This document shows positions 5,707-13,541 of a stretch of 13,718 nucleotides of DNA, in pieces. The position numbers and the translations under genes are program-made. Source of the DNA: Dehalococcoidia bacterium (lineage in GTDB: Bacteria; Chloroflexota; Dehalococcoidia; GIF9; AB-539-J10); assembly GCA_030612165.1 (NCBI GenBank), contig JAUWOK010000021.1, positions 1 to 13,718 on the forward strand, written 5' to 3'. Every line of letters starts with the position of its first letter. The stretch's first letter is position 1. The notes beneath the pieces are model-generated. The model made no database searches. It saw only the letters and a list, made by a program, of their open reading frames with translations, and was not told the DNA's origin.

Positions 5707-6840
5707 TTACTGACGAGAGAAATTTGTCACGTTGGATTTTACTGTGGCGCCGAGGTGCCTGGGGGCAGGTGCTTGCCGTTGCGACGAATAGTGATCGGAA
5801 CGACGCAGGAAAGATGGAGAATCCAGGACAGTACTTTCGCCTCGTATGAGACGGAGAAGCTCTGCTTCATTGAGAGTGCTTTTTCCGCTCTGATTGCTGA
5901 AGCCTGTGGCGATTATAGTGATCTGCACCTCATTTTCCATATCCGGATCAAAAACCACTCCGAAAATGATGTTGGCGTCGGGATGAACTGCCTGGCTAAT
6001 AACATTGGCAGCCTCGTTGCATTCGAAGAGGGTAAGGTTAGAACTGCCCGTAACGTTGAACAGCACTCCTGTTGATCCGCTTATGGAAACGTCAAGAAGC
6101 GGGCTTGCCAGAGCGGCTTTAGCCGCCTCGGCGGCGCGATTTTGCCCGCTGCCTTTACCTATAGACATCCAGGCAGGGCCGGAATCCTTCATAATGGACC
6201 GTACGTCGGCAAAGTCCAGGTTGATTAAACCCGGCACGGTGATTACTTCAGAGATGGACTGGACACCTAGTTTGAGGGCGTCGTCAGCCATTTTGAAAGC
6301 ACTATCGATATTGGTCTTAGCATCACAGAGTTCCAGAAGGCGGTCATTGGGAATGATAATGAGGGTATCTACTTTGTCGGCCAGATTGAGGATGCCCTCT
6401 TCTGCTATCTGAGTGCGATGTTTGCCTTCAAAGCCGAAAGGCTTGGTGACGACTCCTATGGTGAGCGCCCCTGACTTTTTCGCTGTTTCGGCTACTATGG
6501 CCACGCCGCCTGTGCCAGTGCCACCACCCATACCAGCGCTGACGAAGACCATATCCACACCTTCAATCAGATCTTCTATTACCTGGCGGCTTTCTTCGGC
6601 TGATTTGGCTCCCAGCTTATGGTCACCTCCAGCTCCCAGTCCTCTGGTCAATTTTTCTCCCAGCTGGATTTTGGTAGGGACTTCAGTTAAAGCCAAAGCT
6701 TGAGCATCTGTGTTCATGGCGATGAAATCAACGCCTTTAATCCCTTCTCGGTACATGCGGTTAATGGCATTACAGCCTCCTCCCCCTATCCCGATGGCCT
6801 TGATTTTCGCTGGTGCCTGAGTATAAATTGCTTTTGACAT
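5707..6840 (-). CDS. ftsZ: Cell division protein FtsZ
   Basis: Tubulin-like GTPase that polymerises into the division ring at mid-cell. The 377-residue protein has the N-terminal nucleotide-binding GIGGGGCNAINRM (17-29), the tubulin signature GGGTGTG (105-111), PFGFEGKHR near 134, NDRLLE near 165, and the T7 catalytic loop NLDFADV (207-213), so it should be an active GTPase. LDSPSFLRR (339-347) matches the conserved C-terminal peptide that binds FtsA and other partners. Unusually, about 30 polar residues follow it, whereas the peptide normally ends the protein. After GLGAGG (68-72) the usual NPE-type stretch reads DHKLGAKSAEES. AGGAGG lies 6 nt before the ATG. It starts 41 nt after ftsA and is followed by a strong terminator, so it is the last gene of the operon. 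Confidence 0.98.
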   Translation of the reverse strand: MSKAIYTQAPAKIKAIGIGGGGCNAINRMYREGIKGVDFIAMNTDAQALALTEVPTKIQLGEKLTRGLGAGGDHKLGAKSAEESRQVIEDLIEGVDMVFVSAGMGGGTGTGGVAIVAETAKKSGALTIGVVTKPFGFEGKHRTQIAEEGILNLADKVDTLIIIPNDRLLELCDAKTNIDSAFKMADDALKLGVQSISEVITVPGLINLDFADVRSIMKDSGPAWMSIGKGSGQNRAAEAAKAALASPLLDVSISGSTGVLFNVTGSSNLTLFECNEAANVISQAVHPDANIIFGVVFDPDMENEVQITIIATGFSNQSGKSTLNEAELLRLIRGESTVLDSPSFLRRSDHYSSQRQAPAPRHLGATVKSNVTNFSRQ

Positions 6841-6881
6841 CGTCTTCCTCCTTTTGTGGAAAGTGTCCTTTTTATTCTTCT

Positions 6882-8102
6882 CTAACGAAATATTCTCTTG
6901 ATTAAGCTGGTGAAAGTACCGAAAATACCTGCCCTGTTCTTTTCTTGCCAGGCAGACGTGCCATTGTTTCTTGCCTGCCAGAGTATCAGCCCTACGGTGG
7001 TAGCATAGGCTGCGTCATGGAGTATGTCGGTTATTCCATAGATATTTGCATTTAGCGGTCTTCCTATGCGTACAGGAATATCTATTTTGGATTGCCCCAG
7101 TTCGTCTAACCCGGCCAGGTTGGATGATCCACCAGTCAGTACCAATCCACACGGTGCCAGTGAAGCATAATCATTGACGGGCATTTCCAGGAGCACGAGT
7201 TCCAGAAGTTCCTCTATTCGAGAGCGGACGATAGTGCACAAGTCACGATAGGAGCCACTGTGTCCATTTTCTATTCCCATCTCCACTTCTGCTGCCTCGA
7301 AATCCAGCCCGGGAGTTACGTTTCCGTATTTCTTCTTCATCGCTTCAGCCACGTTGAAGGGAAGACCTAAGCCAATAGAAATGTCGCTGGTTAACTGATA
7401 CCCGGCAACAGGAAGGATTGCAGTGTGGTAAATGCTTCCGCCTTTGAATACGGCTATATCTGTGGTGCCCCCTCCAATATCTGCCATGATAACTCCTGTC
7501 TCTCTTTCCTGTGGAGTTAATACCGCCTCTCCGCTGGCGAGTGGTTCCAGGATCATGTCATCAATGTCGATGCCGAGAGAACGAACGCATTTGGCCAGGT
7601 TTTGCACCGAAGCTATTGATGCCACGATAACATGGGTCTCCGCGTCTAATCTGGCGCCATGCATGCCAACAGGTTGGTTTACTCTGTCTAGTCCGTCCAG
7701 CGTGTAGCCGCGGGGAATTGCGTGCAGTATCTTTTTCCCGTCGGGAATGGTTATGCTGCGAGCGGCGGACAACACGCGTTTCAGATCCTTGGCACGAACC
7801 ATGCGGTCTGAGTGTGGGATCGTTATCACGCCTTTGTTATTAACACTGCTTATATGTCTTCCCGTAACTCCCACACATGCGGAGTCTATTCGTGTGCCGC
7901 TAATCTGTTCGGCTTCTCTGACCGATTCCGCGATCGAAGCCCTCGCATTTTCCATATTGACCACAATACCCTTATGCAGGCCGTGAGAAGGAGCGAGCCC
8001 CACCCCCAGAATCTCAATGCTGTCTTCAGACTTTGCGTTAGCCACTATGGTGGCTATCTTGGTTGTACCCACGTCAATGGCTGTTATAATTCTCTTGGTC
8101 AT
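6882..8102 (-). CDS. ftsA: Cell division protein FtsA
   Basis: Actin-like ATPase that anchors FtsZ filaments to the membrane and recruits later division proteins. The 406-residue protein has phosphate-1 AIDVGTTKI (8-16), the FtsA-specific 1C subdomain, phosphate-2 DIGGGTTDIAVF (208-219) and the adenosine motif LTGGSSNLAGL (322-332). Its last 14 residues, IFGTFTSLIKRIFR, form a basic amphipathic helix, the expected membrane-targeting sequence. The ATG at 8102 is chosen over an in-frame GTG at 8108 because that GTG lies within the AGGAGGTG ribosome-binding site, which is 5 nt before the ATG. The gene follows rsmH by 70 nt and precedes ftsZ by 41 nt. The genes normally found between rsmH and ftsA (ftsL, penicillin-binding protein, mur genes, ftsW, ftsQ) are absent. 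Confidence 0.97.
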   Translation of the reverse strand: MTKRIITAIDVGTTKIATIVANAKSEDSIEILGVGLAPSHGLHKGIVVNMENARASIAESVREAEQISGTRIDSACVGVTGRHISSVNNKGVITIPHSDRMVRAKDLKRVLSAARSITIPDGKKILHAIPRGYTLDGLDRVNQPVGMHGARLDAETHVIVASIASVQNLAKCVRSLGIDIDDMILEPLASGEAVLTPQERETGVIMADIGGGTTDIAVFKGGSIYHTAILPVAGYQLTSDISIGLGLPFNVAEAMKKKYGNVTPGLDFEAAEVEMGIENGHSGSYRDLCTIVRSRIEELLELVLLEMPVNDYASLAPCGLVLTGGSSNLAGLDELGQSKIDIPVRIGRPLNANIYGITDILHDAAYATTVGLILWQARNNGTSAWQEKNRAGIFGTFTSLIKRIFR

Positions 8103-8172
8103 ATTCACCTCCTATTTAGTGGCTGTCACCTGTCATTTTTACGGCTTGCCATTTGCTAAATTGTGCATCTTT

Positions 8173-9114
8173 TTAATTTAAGCGCTCGGCTATTCTCAAC
8201 TTGGCACTGCGGCTGCGGGGATTCATCTCCACTTCCAGTGGGGATGGTTTGATTACTTTTCTGGAGATGAGTTTTAAAGTCGGGACATGCCCGCAGCAAC
8301 ATACCATTATGCTCGGGGGGCACAAACAACTGCTGGCCTCGCGCTGCAGAAATTGCTTGGATATACGGTCTTCGAGTGAATGGTAGCTGATAATCACTAA
8401 TCTGCCACGAAAACCAAGCAGGTTCGTGGATTGTTCCAGCGCTTTCTTCAAGTTTTCCAGTTCTTTGTTAATGGCGATACGCAGCGCCATAAATGTCCTG
8501 GTAGCGGGATGAATCCTGGAACGTTTGCTATTTAACGCGTGTTCTATTACCCCGGCAAGAGCCAGTGTGGAGGTGAGGGGACGATTCTGCACGATGAACC
8601 TTGCTATTCGCTGGCTGTGTCGTTCCTCTCCGTAGTCTTTGAGTATGCGAGCTATTTCCCGCTCCGGAAATGTGTTGACAATATCGGCAGCAGTTAATTC
8701 CTGCTCTTTGCCGAAACGCATGTCCAATGGAGCTTCCCGCTGGAAGCTGAAACCACGCTCCGCCGTATCCAGCTGCATAGAGGAGACACCGAGGTCGAAA
8801 AGAATACCGTCAACCGGGTAAAAATCATGTTTGCGACAGATGTCCTCCAGGTTAGCGAAGGAATCATTGGCAAGCGTTACTGCCTCTCCGTAATTATCAA
8901 GCTTGACGCGGGCCACTTTCAGGGCTTCAGCGTCAACATCAATGCCCAGCAATTTACCCCCGGGCGAAATTCTTTCCAGAATCGACACCGCGTGCCCTCC
9001 CAGCCCCACGGTGCAGTCAACGTAGCGACCGCCTGGTCGAAGTTGCAACCCTGCCAGCACCTCTGTAGGCATGACGGGTGTATGAACCGGTAAAGTCATA
9101 GTCATGTTTGTCAC
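8173..9114 (-). CDS. rsmH: 16S rRNA (cytosine-1402-N4)-methyltransferase
   Basis: SAM-dependent enzyme (also called MraW) that methylates the N4 of C1402 in the decoding centre of 16S rRNA. The 313-residue length is typical. Motifs are HTPVMPTEVL (11-20), the SAM-binding VDCTVGLGGHA (32-42) and GIDVD (57-61), FDLGVSS (106-112), ISYHSLEDR (242-250), the C-terminal cysteine cluster CLCPP/CCCG (263-275) and NPRSRSAKLR (298-307). The start is GTG at 9114, which overlaps the mraZ stop as GTGA, a 4-nt overlap typical of coupled genes. In-frame ATGs three and five codons later are alternatives, and the ribosome-binding site (GAAGGAA, about 10 nt upstream) does not decide between them. It is the second gene of the division operon. 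Confidence 0.97.
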   Translation of the reverse strand: MTNMTMTLPVHTPVMPTEVLAGLQLRPGGRYVDCTVGLGGHAVSILERISPGGKLLGIDVDAEALKVARVKLDNYGEAVTLANDSFANLEDICRKHDFYPVDGILFDLGVSSMQLDTAERGFSFQREAPLDMRFGKEQELTAADIVNTFPEREIARILKDYGEERHSQRIARFIVQNRPLTSTLALAGVIEHALNSKRSRIHPATRTFMALRIAINKELENLKKALEQSTNLLGFRGRLVIISYHSLEDRISKQFLQREASSCLCPPSIMVCCCGHVPTLKLISRKVIKPSPLEVEMNPRSRSAKLRIAERLN

Positions 9115-9536
9115 GGTGTGTCTATTCCTTCAATAATTTCACTAGCCTGTTCGCTTGCCAGCAGTTTCTCCTCTGCCCATAATTTTTCGTCCCAGATCTC
9201 TATACAGTTGCTGACGCCGACCACGACAGCCGCGTCGCCAATTTCGGCATAACTGCGCAAGGTTCCCTGCAGGGTTACTCTGCCCTGCTTATCAAAAGAG
9301 GCGTCAAAAGCGGAACCGAAAATATCCCGCTTGAGCCTTCTCAATTTAGCCGGTGTCAGGACTTTGTCTTCCAAGTCGTCAGACAGCCTTTTCCATTCGT
9401 TTAAAGGGTAGACGATGATGTTTTTTTCTGTCCCCTTGGACAGAATCACATCCCCTGCCAACTCACGCCTGAATTTGGGCGGTAGCGGTACCCTTCCTTT
9501 CTCATCTACCTTGTAGAGATATTCGCCGAAAAACAT
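9111..9536 (-). CDS. mraZ: Transcriptional regulator MraZ
   Basis: DNA-binding protein of the AbrB-like swapped-hairpin fold that regulates its own division cluster, usually as an oligomeric ring. The 141-residue protein begins MFFGEYLYKVDEKGRVPLP, the usual MraZ start. It contains the two half-repeats expected of the family, each with a D-x-x-G-R motif: DEKGR (11-15) and DKQGR (82-86). The ATG at 9536 has a GAGGAA ribosome-binding site a few bases upstream. As first gene of the operon it overlaps rsmH by 4 nt, and three 10-nt-spaced binding repeats lie at its promoter, supporting autoregulation. Length and gene order with rsmH are standard. Confidence 0.96.
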   Translation of the reverse strand: MFFGEYLYKVDEKGRVPLPPKFRRELAGDVILSKGTEKNIIVYPLNEWKRLSDDLEDKVLTPAKLRRLKRDIFGSAFDASFDKQGRVTLQGTLRSYAEIGDAAVVVGVSNCIEIWDEKLWAEEKLLASEQASEIIEGIDTP

Positions 9537-9603
9537 TTAAATTCCTCTTCTCCAAACAGAAATGAGGCGGTTAACCCCCGTCCCTTCTTTTTCTGGGAGA
9601 ACT

Positions 9604-9628
9604 CTCCCCTTTACCCCACTTTTCACCA
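9604..9628 (-). promoter_or_regulatory. Triple MraZ-type operator repeats
   Basis: On the minus strand, TGGTG (9628-9624), TGGGG (9618-9614) and GGGAG (9608-9604) are spaced by exactly five bases, giving a 10-nt period, one helical turn. Known MraZ sites are three TGGGN units with 5-nt spacers, and the Mollicute form has AAAGTG repeats; AAAGTGGGGT followed by AAAGGGGAG is visible here. They begin at the predicted transcription start, a repressing position. The third unit is imperfect. Confidence 0.75.
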
Positions 9629-9635
9629 CCTAACC

Positions 9636-9666
9636 ATTATATCTCTTATAGGGTGATTTTTGTCAA
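9636..9666 (-). promoter_or_regulatory. Promoter of the mraZ-rsmH-ftsA-ftsZ operon
   Basis: Perfect TTGACA (9661-9666) and perfect TATAAT (9636-9641) on the minus strand. The spacer is 19 nt, longer than the usual 17, which may make it weaker or dependent on a regulator. The predicted start is near 9629, leaving a leader of about 93 nt with the MraZ repeats at its beginning. Confidence 0.7.
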
Positions 9667-9861
9667 TACCCTGAAAGCGTTTTTTGGTCTTTTGTAACGA
9701 CTTTCGGGCCTATTTCGGCCAGAAAAACATAAAAAGCTGATTTTCCTGGTTTTTGCCGGAGACAAGAAGGCTCCTGGAGCGTGCCGTGAGGGACAACTTT
9801 TTCTGTAATCTGGCATATGATAAGATAGGCGTGGTTTGGCAGCTTGTCGTTGAGGAATTGG
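9667..9861. other. Divergent mraZ/trmD intergenic region, trmD leader side
   Basis: The gene-free gap from 9537 to 9861 holds the mraZ promoter and operator on its left. On the right it must supply the promoter for trmD. The best candidate there is TATGAT (9816-9821), but no acceptable -35 lies at the right distance (GGGACA is about 20 nt away), so it is only tentative. A short GGCC-TATTTC-GGCC palindrome lies around 9708-9721. No small gene is supported. Confidence 0.4.
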
Positions 9862-10575
9862 ATGCGTGTTGATATACTATCTCTCTTCCCTGAGATGTTT
9901 CTTTCTCCGTTTGACCAGAGCATCATAAGTCGTGCCAGGCAACGGGGGCTGTTGGATATTGCGGTGCATAATATCCGGGATTATGCCCTGGATAAGCATC
10001 ACGTTGTGGACGATTATTCTTATGGAGGAGGACCTGGAATGGTTCTCAAGCCGGAACCTGTTTTTGCTGCGGCTGAAGCGGTAAAGAAGGAAATTGGACT
10101 GGAGGAAGTGCCAGTTATTTTCCTGACACCGAGAGGAAGGCTTTTTAATCAGCGGGTCGCTGGAGAGATAGCCCTGTTTCCTAATGTGATTTTGATTTGT
10201 GGTCGCTACGAAGGGGTTGACGAAAGGGTGTGTCAATATCTGGCGACCGATGAGATTAGTATAGGAGATTATGTGCTCAGTGGGGGAGAAATAGCGGCAA
10301 TGGTGGTGGTGGACGCTGTAGCCAGGCTGATACCGGGTGTGCTTGGCTCCGCGGAGTCGCTGAACATGGAGTCTCATAGCGACGGGAGACTTCTGGAGTA
10401 TCCTCAGTACACCAGGCCGCAGGTATTCCGTGAGTGGTCTGTGCCGCCGGTTTTGCTTTCGGGAAATCATGCGGAGATTGCCTGTTGGCGAGAGCAGCAG
10501 GCAAATTTGTGCACGGCCAGATTACGTCCGGAGCTGTTACAGAAAACATTTCTTTCAGGTGAGAAGGAGGAATAA
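9862..10575 (+). CDS. trmD: tRNA (guanine-37-N1)-methyltransferase
   Basis: SAM-dependent SPOUT enzyme that methylates G37 next to the anticodon and so prevents frameshifting. The 237-residue protein starts MRVDILSLFPEMF, the family's standard N-terminus. DDYSYGGGPGMVLKPEP (50-66) and LTPRGRLFNQ (88-97) follow, then the trefoil-knot segments ICGRYEGVDERV (112-123) and IGDYVLSGGE (134-143). Asp174, before LLEYPQYTRP, fits the catalytic aspartate. The ATG at 9862 is chosen over an upstream in-frame TTG (9844) because it gives the conserved start and GAGG lies 6 nt before it. It is followed after 2 nt by rplS, whose ribosome-binding site lies in the last trmD codons, so the pair is probably translationally coupled. 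It is transcribed divergently from mraZ. Confidence 0.97.
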   Translation: MRVDILSLFPEMFLSPFDQSIISRARQRGLLDIAVHNIRDYALDKHHVVDDYSYGGGPGMVLKPEPVFAAAEAVKKEIGLEEVPVIFLTPRGRLFNQRVAGEIALFPNVILICGRYEGVDERVCQYLATDEISIGDYVLSGGEIAAMVVVDAVARLIPGVLGSAESLNMESHSDGRLLEYPQYTRPQVFREWSVPPVLLSGNHAEIACWREQQANLCTARLRPELLQKTFLSGEKEE

Positions 10576-10577
10576 AG

Positions 10578-11003
10578 ATGAACATAAAGTCACTGGTTGA
10601 GCCTAAAGTTAACCGGGGAATCCCTGAGCTTTCCCCCGGTGATACGGTTAAGGTTAGCCTGAAGATCAAAGAGGGAGACAAGGAGCGACTGCAGCAATTA
10701 CAGGGGCTGGTTATCAGGATCAGGAAAGGTGTAGACGGTGGCAGTTTCACTGTGAGGCGTGTAAGTTATAACGTGGGAGTAGAGCGAGTTTTCCCTTTTC
10801 AGTCTCTTATGATTCAGAAGGTAGAGGTATTAAGGCACGGGAAAGTGCGGCGAGCCAAGCTTTATTATCTGCGCAAGCTCAGCGTGAAACAGTCCAGGCT
10901 TAAAGAGCGCCAGAGCAAGGTGGGCGTATCCGAGCAGGTTGCGCCAGCGCAAGAACAGGAAGCGGCAATGCCTGCCACGTCTCCTCAGGAGCGGCCAGAA
11001 TAG
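10578..11003 (+). CDS. rplS: Large-subunit ribosomal protein L19 (bL19)
   Basis: Protein of the 50S subunit located at the interface with the 30S subunit. The 141-residue protein has the L19 features PELSPGDTVKV (14-24), SFTVRRVSYNVGVERVFPFQS (about 55-75) and VRRAKLYYLR near 94-103. L19 is usually about 115-120 residues; the remaining C-terminal 25 residues here are Glu-, Gln- and Ala-rich and probably disordered, with no recognised function. AAGGAGG lies 7 nt before the ATG, inside the end of trmD. The trmD-rplS pair is common in bacteria. No clear terminator follows, so transcription may continue into priA. Confidence 0.97.
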   Translation: MNIKSLVEPKVNRGIPELSPGDTVKVSLKIKEGDKERLQQLQGLVIRIRKGVDGGSFTVRRVSYNVGVERVFPFQSLMIQKVEVLRHGKVRRAKLYYLRKLSVKQSRLKERQSKVGVSEQVAPAQEQEAAMPATSPQERPE

Positions 11004-11088
11004 GCAGTTCAGCTCTCTTTATAGTATGTTTGTTCAGGTACTTTCTTTGATTTTGAGATGAATTGCTATCGGGAGAGGGGAGACTCTC

Positions 11089-13524
11089 TTGACGAATTAT
11101 GCTGAGGTAGCGGTCAATTCCCCTGCAGGGCGGGCTACTTTTTCTTATAGCGTTCCGCCATCCCTGGGTGTTGAGGTTGGGCAGGTAGTCTGGGTTCCTT
11201 TCGGTTCCAGGGTTGTCCAGGGAATCGTTGTGGAGACAGGGAAGCAACCCATTTCTGAGGCAACCAGGGAGATTGCCGACGCTGTTACCTCTTTCCCCCC
11301 ACTTTCCTCCTTACAGATAGATCTGGCGAAATGGATCAGCCAGCATTATTTTTCTTCTCTCTATGCCGCCCTGTCCTTGATGTTGCCCCCGGGTCTTGAG
11401 CGTAAAGCGACCGTTTATTTTCATGTTACTGACTCCGGTGTCGACGCAGGTCTCCTGCCTCAGGAATATAAAAAGGCCTTCTGTCTGATTAAGGAAGAGG
11501 GAAAAATCAGCCTGGAGAACCTGGGGAAGAAAATAGGGCAGTCGGCGGCTCGGCGGGCCGCAAGTTGGCTGCTCCAGCAGCACCTGATAGAAAAAGGGTG
11601 GGAAGCGAAGGGAACAGGGATGGGTCCTAAAAAGGTTCCTTATATTAAGCTGGCTGTTGGGCGGGAAAAGGTTTGTGAAGAGGTGGAGCGACTACAGAAA
11701 GCCAGGGGGCGCAAGCAGGCAGAGGTGTTGAAATTTCTGCTGGAGCATGGGCTTGTTTCCGCAACTTATCTCAAAAAGGAGCTGCCTTGTTCCGATAGTG
11801 TGATAAAAGCCCTGGAGCGGAAGGGCCTGGTTGCCAGAGAAGAAGTACTGGTCAGGCGTGATCCTCTGGCTGACATAGAAACCGTTCCCGCTTTGCCGCC
11901 ACGGCTCACCCGGTCGCAGCAGATAGCCTGGGAGTCTATTTCCCGCGTCATTGAACAAAAAGAGAAAAGTATGACTGTCCCGGAGGTTTTTCTTCTCTTT
12001 GGCATTACGGGTAGCGGCAAGACCGAGATTTATTTGCGGGCGCTGGCAGAGACAGTTGCTGCGGGCAAGAAAGGCATCTGCCTTATCCCGGAAATATCGC
12101 TTACCCGCCAGACGGTGGAGAGGTTTCTGTCCCGCTTTCCCGGGAGGGTGGCCGTTTTACATAGCGGGCTTACAGCGGGAGAGAGGTTTGACGAATGGTG
12201 GCGGATACAAAAGGGCGAATGTGATGTGGTTATTGGCCCGAGGAGTGCGCTGTTTGCGCCCCAGGAGAACGTCGGCCTGATTATTCTTGACGAGGAGCAT
12301 GAGTGGACTTACAAACAGGAGGACAAAGCGCCGCGCTACCATGCCAGGGAAGTGGCGCTTAAGCTGGCTGAGCTCGGCGGGGCGTGCGTTATATTGGGCA
12401 GCGCTACGCCCGATGTTGAGAGCTTTTACCGGGCGCGGACCGGAAAATATCGGCTTCTGGAGATGGAAGAAAGGATTACGCCACGCGGCATCTCCTCCCT
12501 CCCCCGCGTAGAGGTAGTGGACTTTCGGGAGGAGCTTAAAGCAGGCGTCAGGGGCATTTTTAGTCGCTCTCTTATCGAAGCTATCGGGAGTGTCCTGGAG
12601 AAGGGAGAGCAGGGTATCCTGTTTCTTAACCGTCGGGGTTCTGCCACTTTTATTCAGTGCCGGCAGTGCAGTTTTGTCTTCCGCTGCCCGCATTGTTCTG
12701 TGGCGCTTACCTATCACTCGGTGGAGCGAAAATTAATCTGTCACCGCTGCCGTTACGCCGTACCCGTTCCTCATTTCTGCCCGCGATGTATGAGCAGACA
12801 ATTCAGGTTCTTTGGCGTCGGCACGCAAAAGGTGGTGGACGAAGTGGAAAAGCTTTTTCCCGGGGCGAGAGTGTTGCGCTGGGACAGAGATGTTGTTACA
12901 AGGCGGGATACTCACGATAAATTGCTGGAAAGATTTCGCCGACACCAGGCTGATATTCTGGTGGGCACACAGATGATAGCGAAGGGGCTGGAATTTCCCC
13001 GGGTGACGCTTGCCGGGGTGGTTAGTGCGGATACCGGCCTGAATTTTCCTGGTTTTCGAGCCGGTGAGCGCGTCTTTCAGCTTCTCTGCCAGGTGGCGGG
13101 CCGGGCGGGGCGGGGCATGGAGGAAGGGCGAGTAATTATTCAGACGTATACTCCTGAGAACTACGCTATCCGGGCGGCTGCCGAATACGACTACGCCGGT
13201 TTTTACGAGCAGGAAATAAAATATCGCCGCCAGTGCGACTATCCACCCTTCAGCCGCTTCGTGCGTCTGATTTATGCTCACGCCAGCAGTGAGAAATGCT
13301 CCATGGAGGCGGAAAGAATAGGGCAGCTTATTGTGGAAGAGATAGCTAGGAGTGGCATGGGGGATATAAAAATGATCGGCCCTGTTCCTGCTTTTGTCTC
13401 AAGGGTCAGGGACAAATTTTTCTGGCAGATTATCCTCAGGGGGCAAAACCCCGTGACATTCATTTCCAGGCTGGAGCTGCACCAGGGCTGGTTTGTGGAT
13501 GTTGACCCCAAGGGAGTGACATAG
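11089..13524 (+). CDS. priA: Primosomal protein N', replication restart helicase
   Basis: 3'-to-5' DNA helicase that recognises stalled forks and D-loops and reloads the replisome. The 811-residue protein has the N-terminal fork-binding domain (YAEVAVNSPAG at 4, VWVPFGSRVVQG near 34), Walker A GITGSGKT (305-312), the DEEH box (401-404) followed by the PriA-specific YKQEDKAPRYHARE, and eight zinc-binding cysteines in four pairs (524/527, 533/536, 551/554, 564/567). The helicase motif QVAGRAGRG (668-676) follows. All key residues are present and it is full length. The start is TTG at 11089: GGGGAG lies about 6 nt upstream, and the conserved YAEV segment follows at once. That ribosome-binding site sits in the loop of a small GAGAG/CTCTC hairpin (11073-11088). 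It lies 85 nt after rplS and 17 nt before def. Confidence 0.97.
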   Translation: MTNYAEVAVNSPAGRATFSYSVPPSLGVEVGQVVWVPFGSRVVQGIVVETGKQPISEATREIADAVTSFPPLSSLQIDLAKWISQHYFSSLYAALSLMLPPGLERKATVYFHVTDSGVDAGLLPQEYKKAFCLIKEEGKISLENLGKKIGQSAARRAASWLLQQHLIEKGWEAKGTGMGPKKVPYIKLAVGREKVCEEVERLQKARGRKQAEVLKFLLEHGLVSATYLKKELPCSDSVIKALERKGLVAREEVLVRRDPLADIETVPALPPRLTRSQQIAWESISRVIEQKEKSMTVPEVFLLFGITGSGKTEIYLRALAETVAAGKKGICLIPEISLTRQTVERFLSRFPGRVAVLHSGLTAGERFDEWWRIQKGECDVVIGPRSALFAPQENVGLIILDEEHEWTYKQEDKAPRYHAREVALKLAELGGACVILGSATPDVESFYRARTGKYRLLEMEERITPRGISSLPRVEVVDFREELKAGVRGIFSRSLIEAIGSVLEKGEQGILFLNRRGSATFIQCRQCSFVFRCPHCSVALTYHSVERKLICHRCRYAVPVPHFCPRCMSRQFRFFGVGTQKVVDEVEKLFPGARVLRWDRDVVTRRDTHDKLLERFRRHQADILVGTQMIAKGLEFPRVTLAGVVSADTGLNFPGFRAGERVFQLLCQVAGRAGRGMEEGRVIIQTYTPENYAIRAAAEYDYAGFYEQEIKYRRQCDYPPFSRFVRLIYAHASSEKCSMEAERIGQLIVEEIARSGMGDIKMIGPVPAFVSRVRDKFFWQIILRGQNPVTFISRLELHQGWFVDVDPKGVT

Positions 13525-13541
13525 ATATAATTTTAGCTGAT

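Noticed and set aside
8123..8136. TGACAGGTGACAG direct repeat between rsmH and ftsA
   Set aside because: Two 6-nt copies only, with no promoter or hairpin attached; within what is expected by chance.
9790..9821. trmD promoter GGGACA / TATGAT
   Set aside because: The spacing is about 20 nt and the -35 is poor. A trmD promoter must exist nearby, but this one cannot be supported as a feature.
9663..10470. Minus-strand open frames overlapping the start of trmD
   Set aside because: They are shadows of trmD and its leader; trmD has every expected motif, and these have none.
10277..10750. Minus-strand open frame of 157 codons
   Set aside because: Antisense to the end of trmD and start of rplS, both certain genes; composition is proline- and serine-rich shadow sequence.
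12157..13281. Long minus-strand frames within priA (186 and 182 codons)
   Set aside because: priA is complete with helicase and zinc motifs throughout this span; the antisense frames have no recognisable domain.
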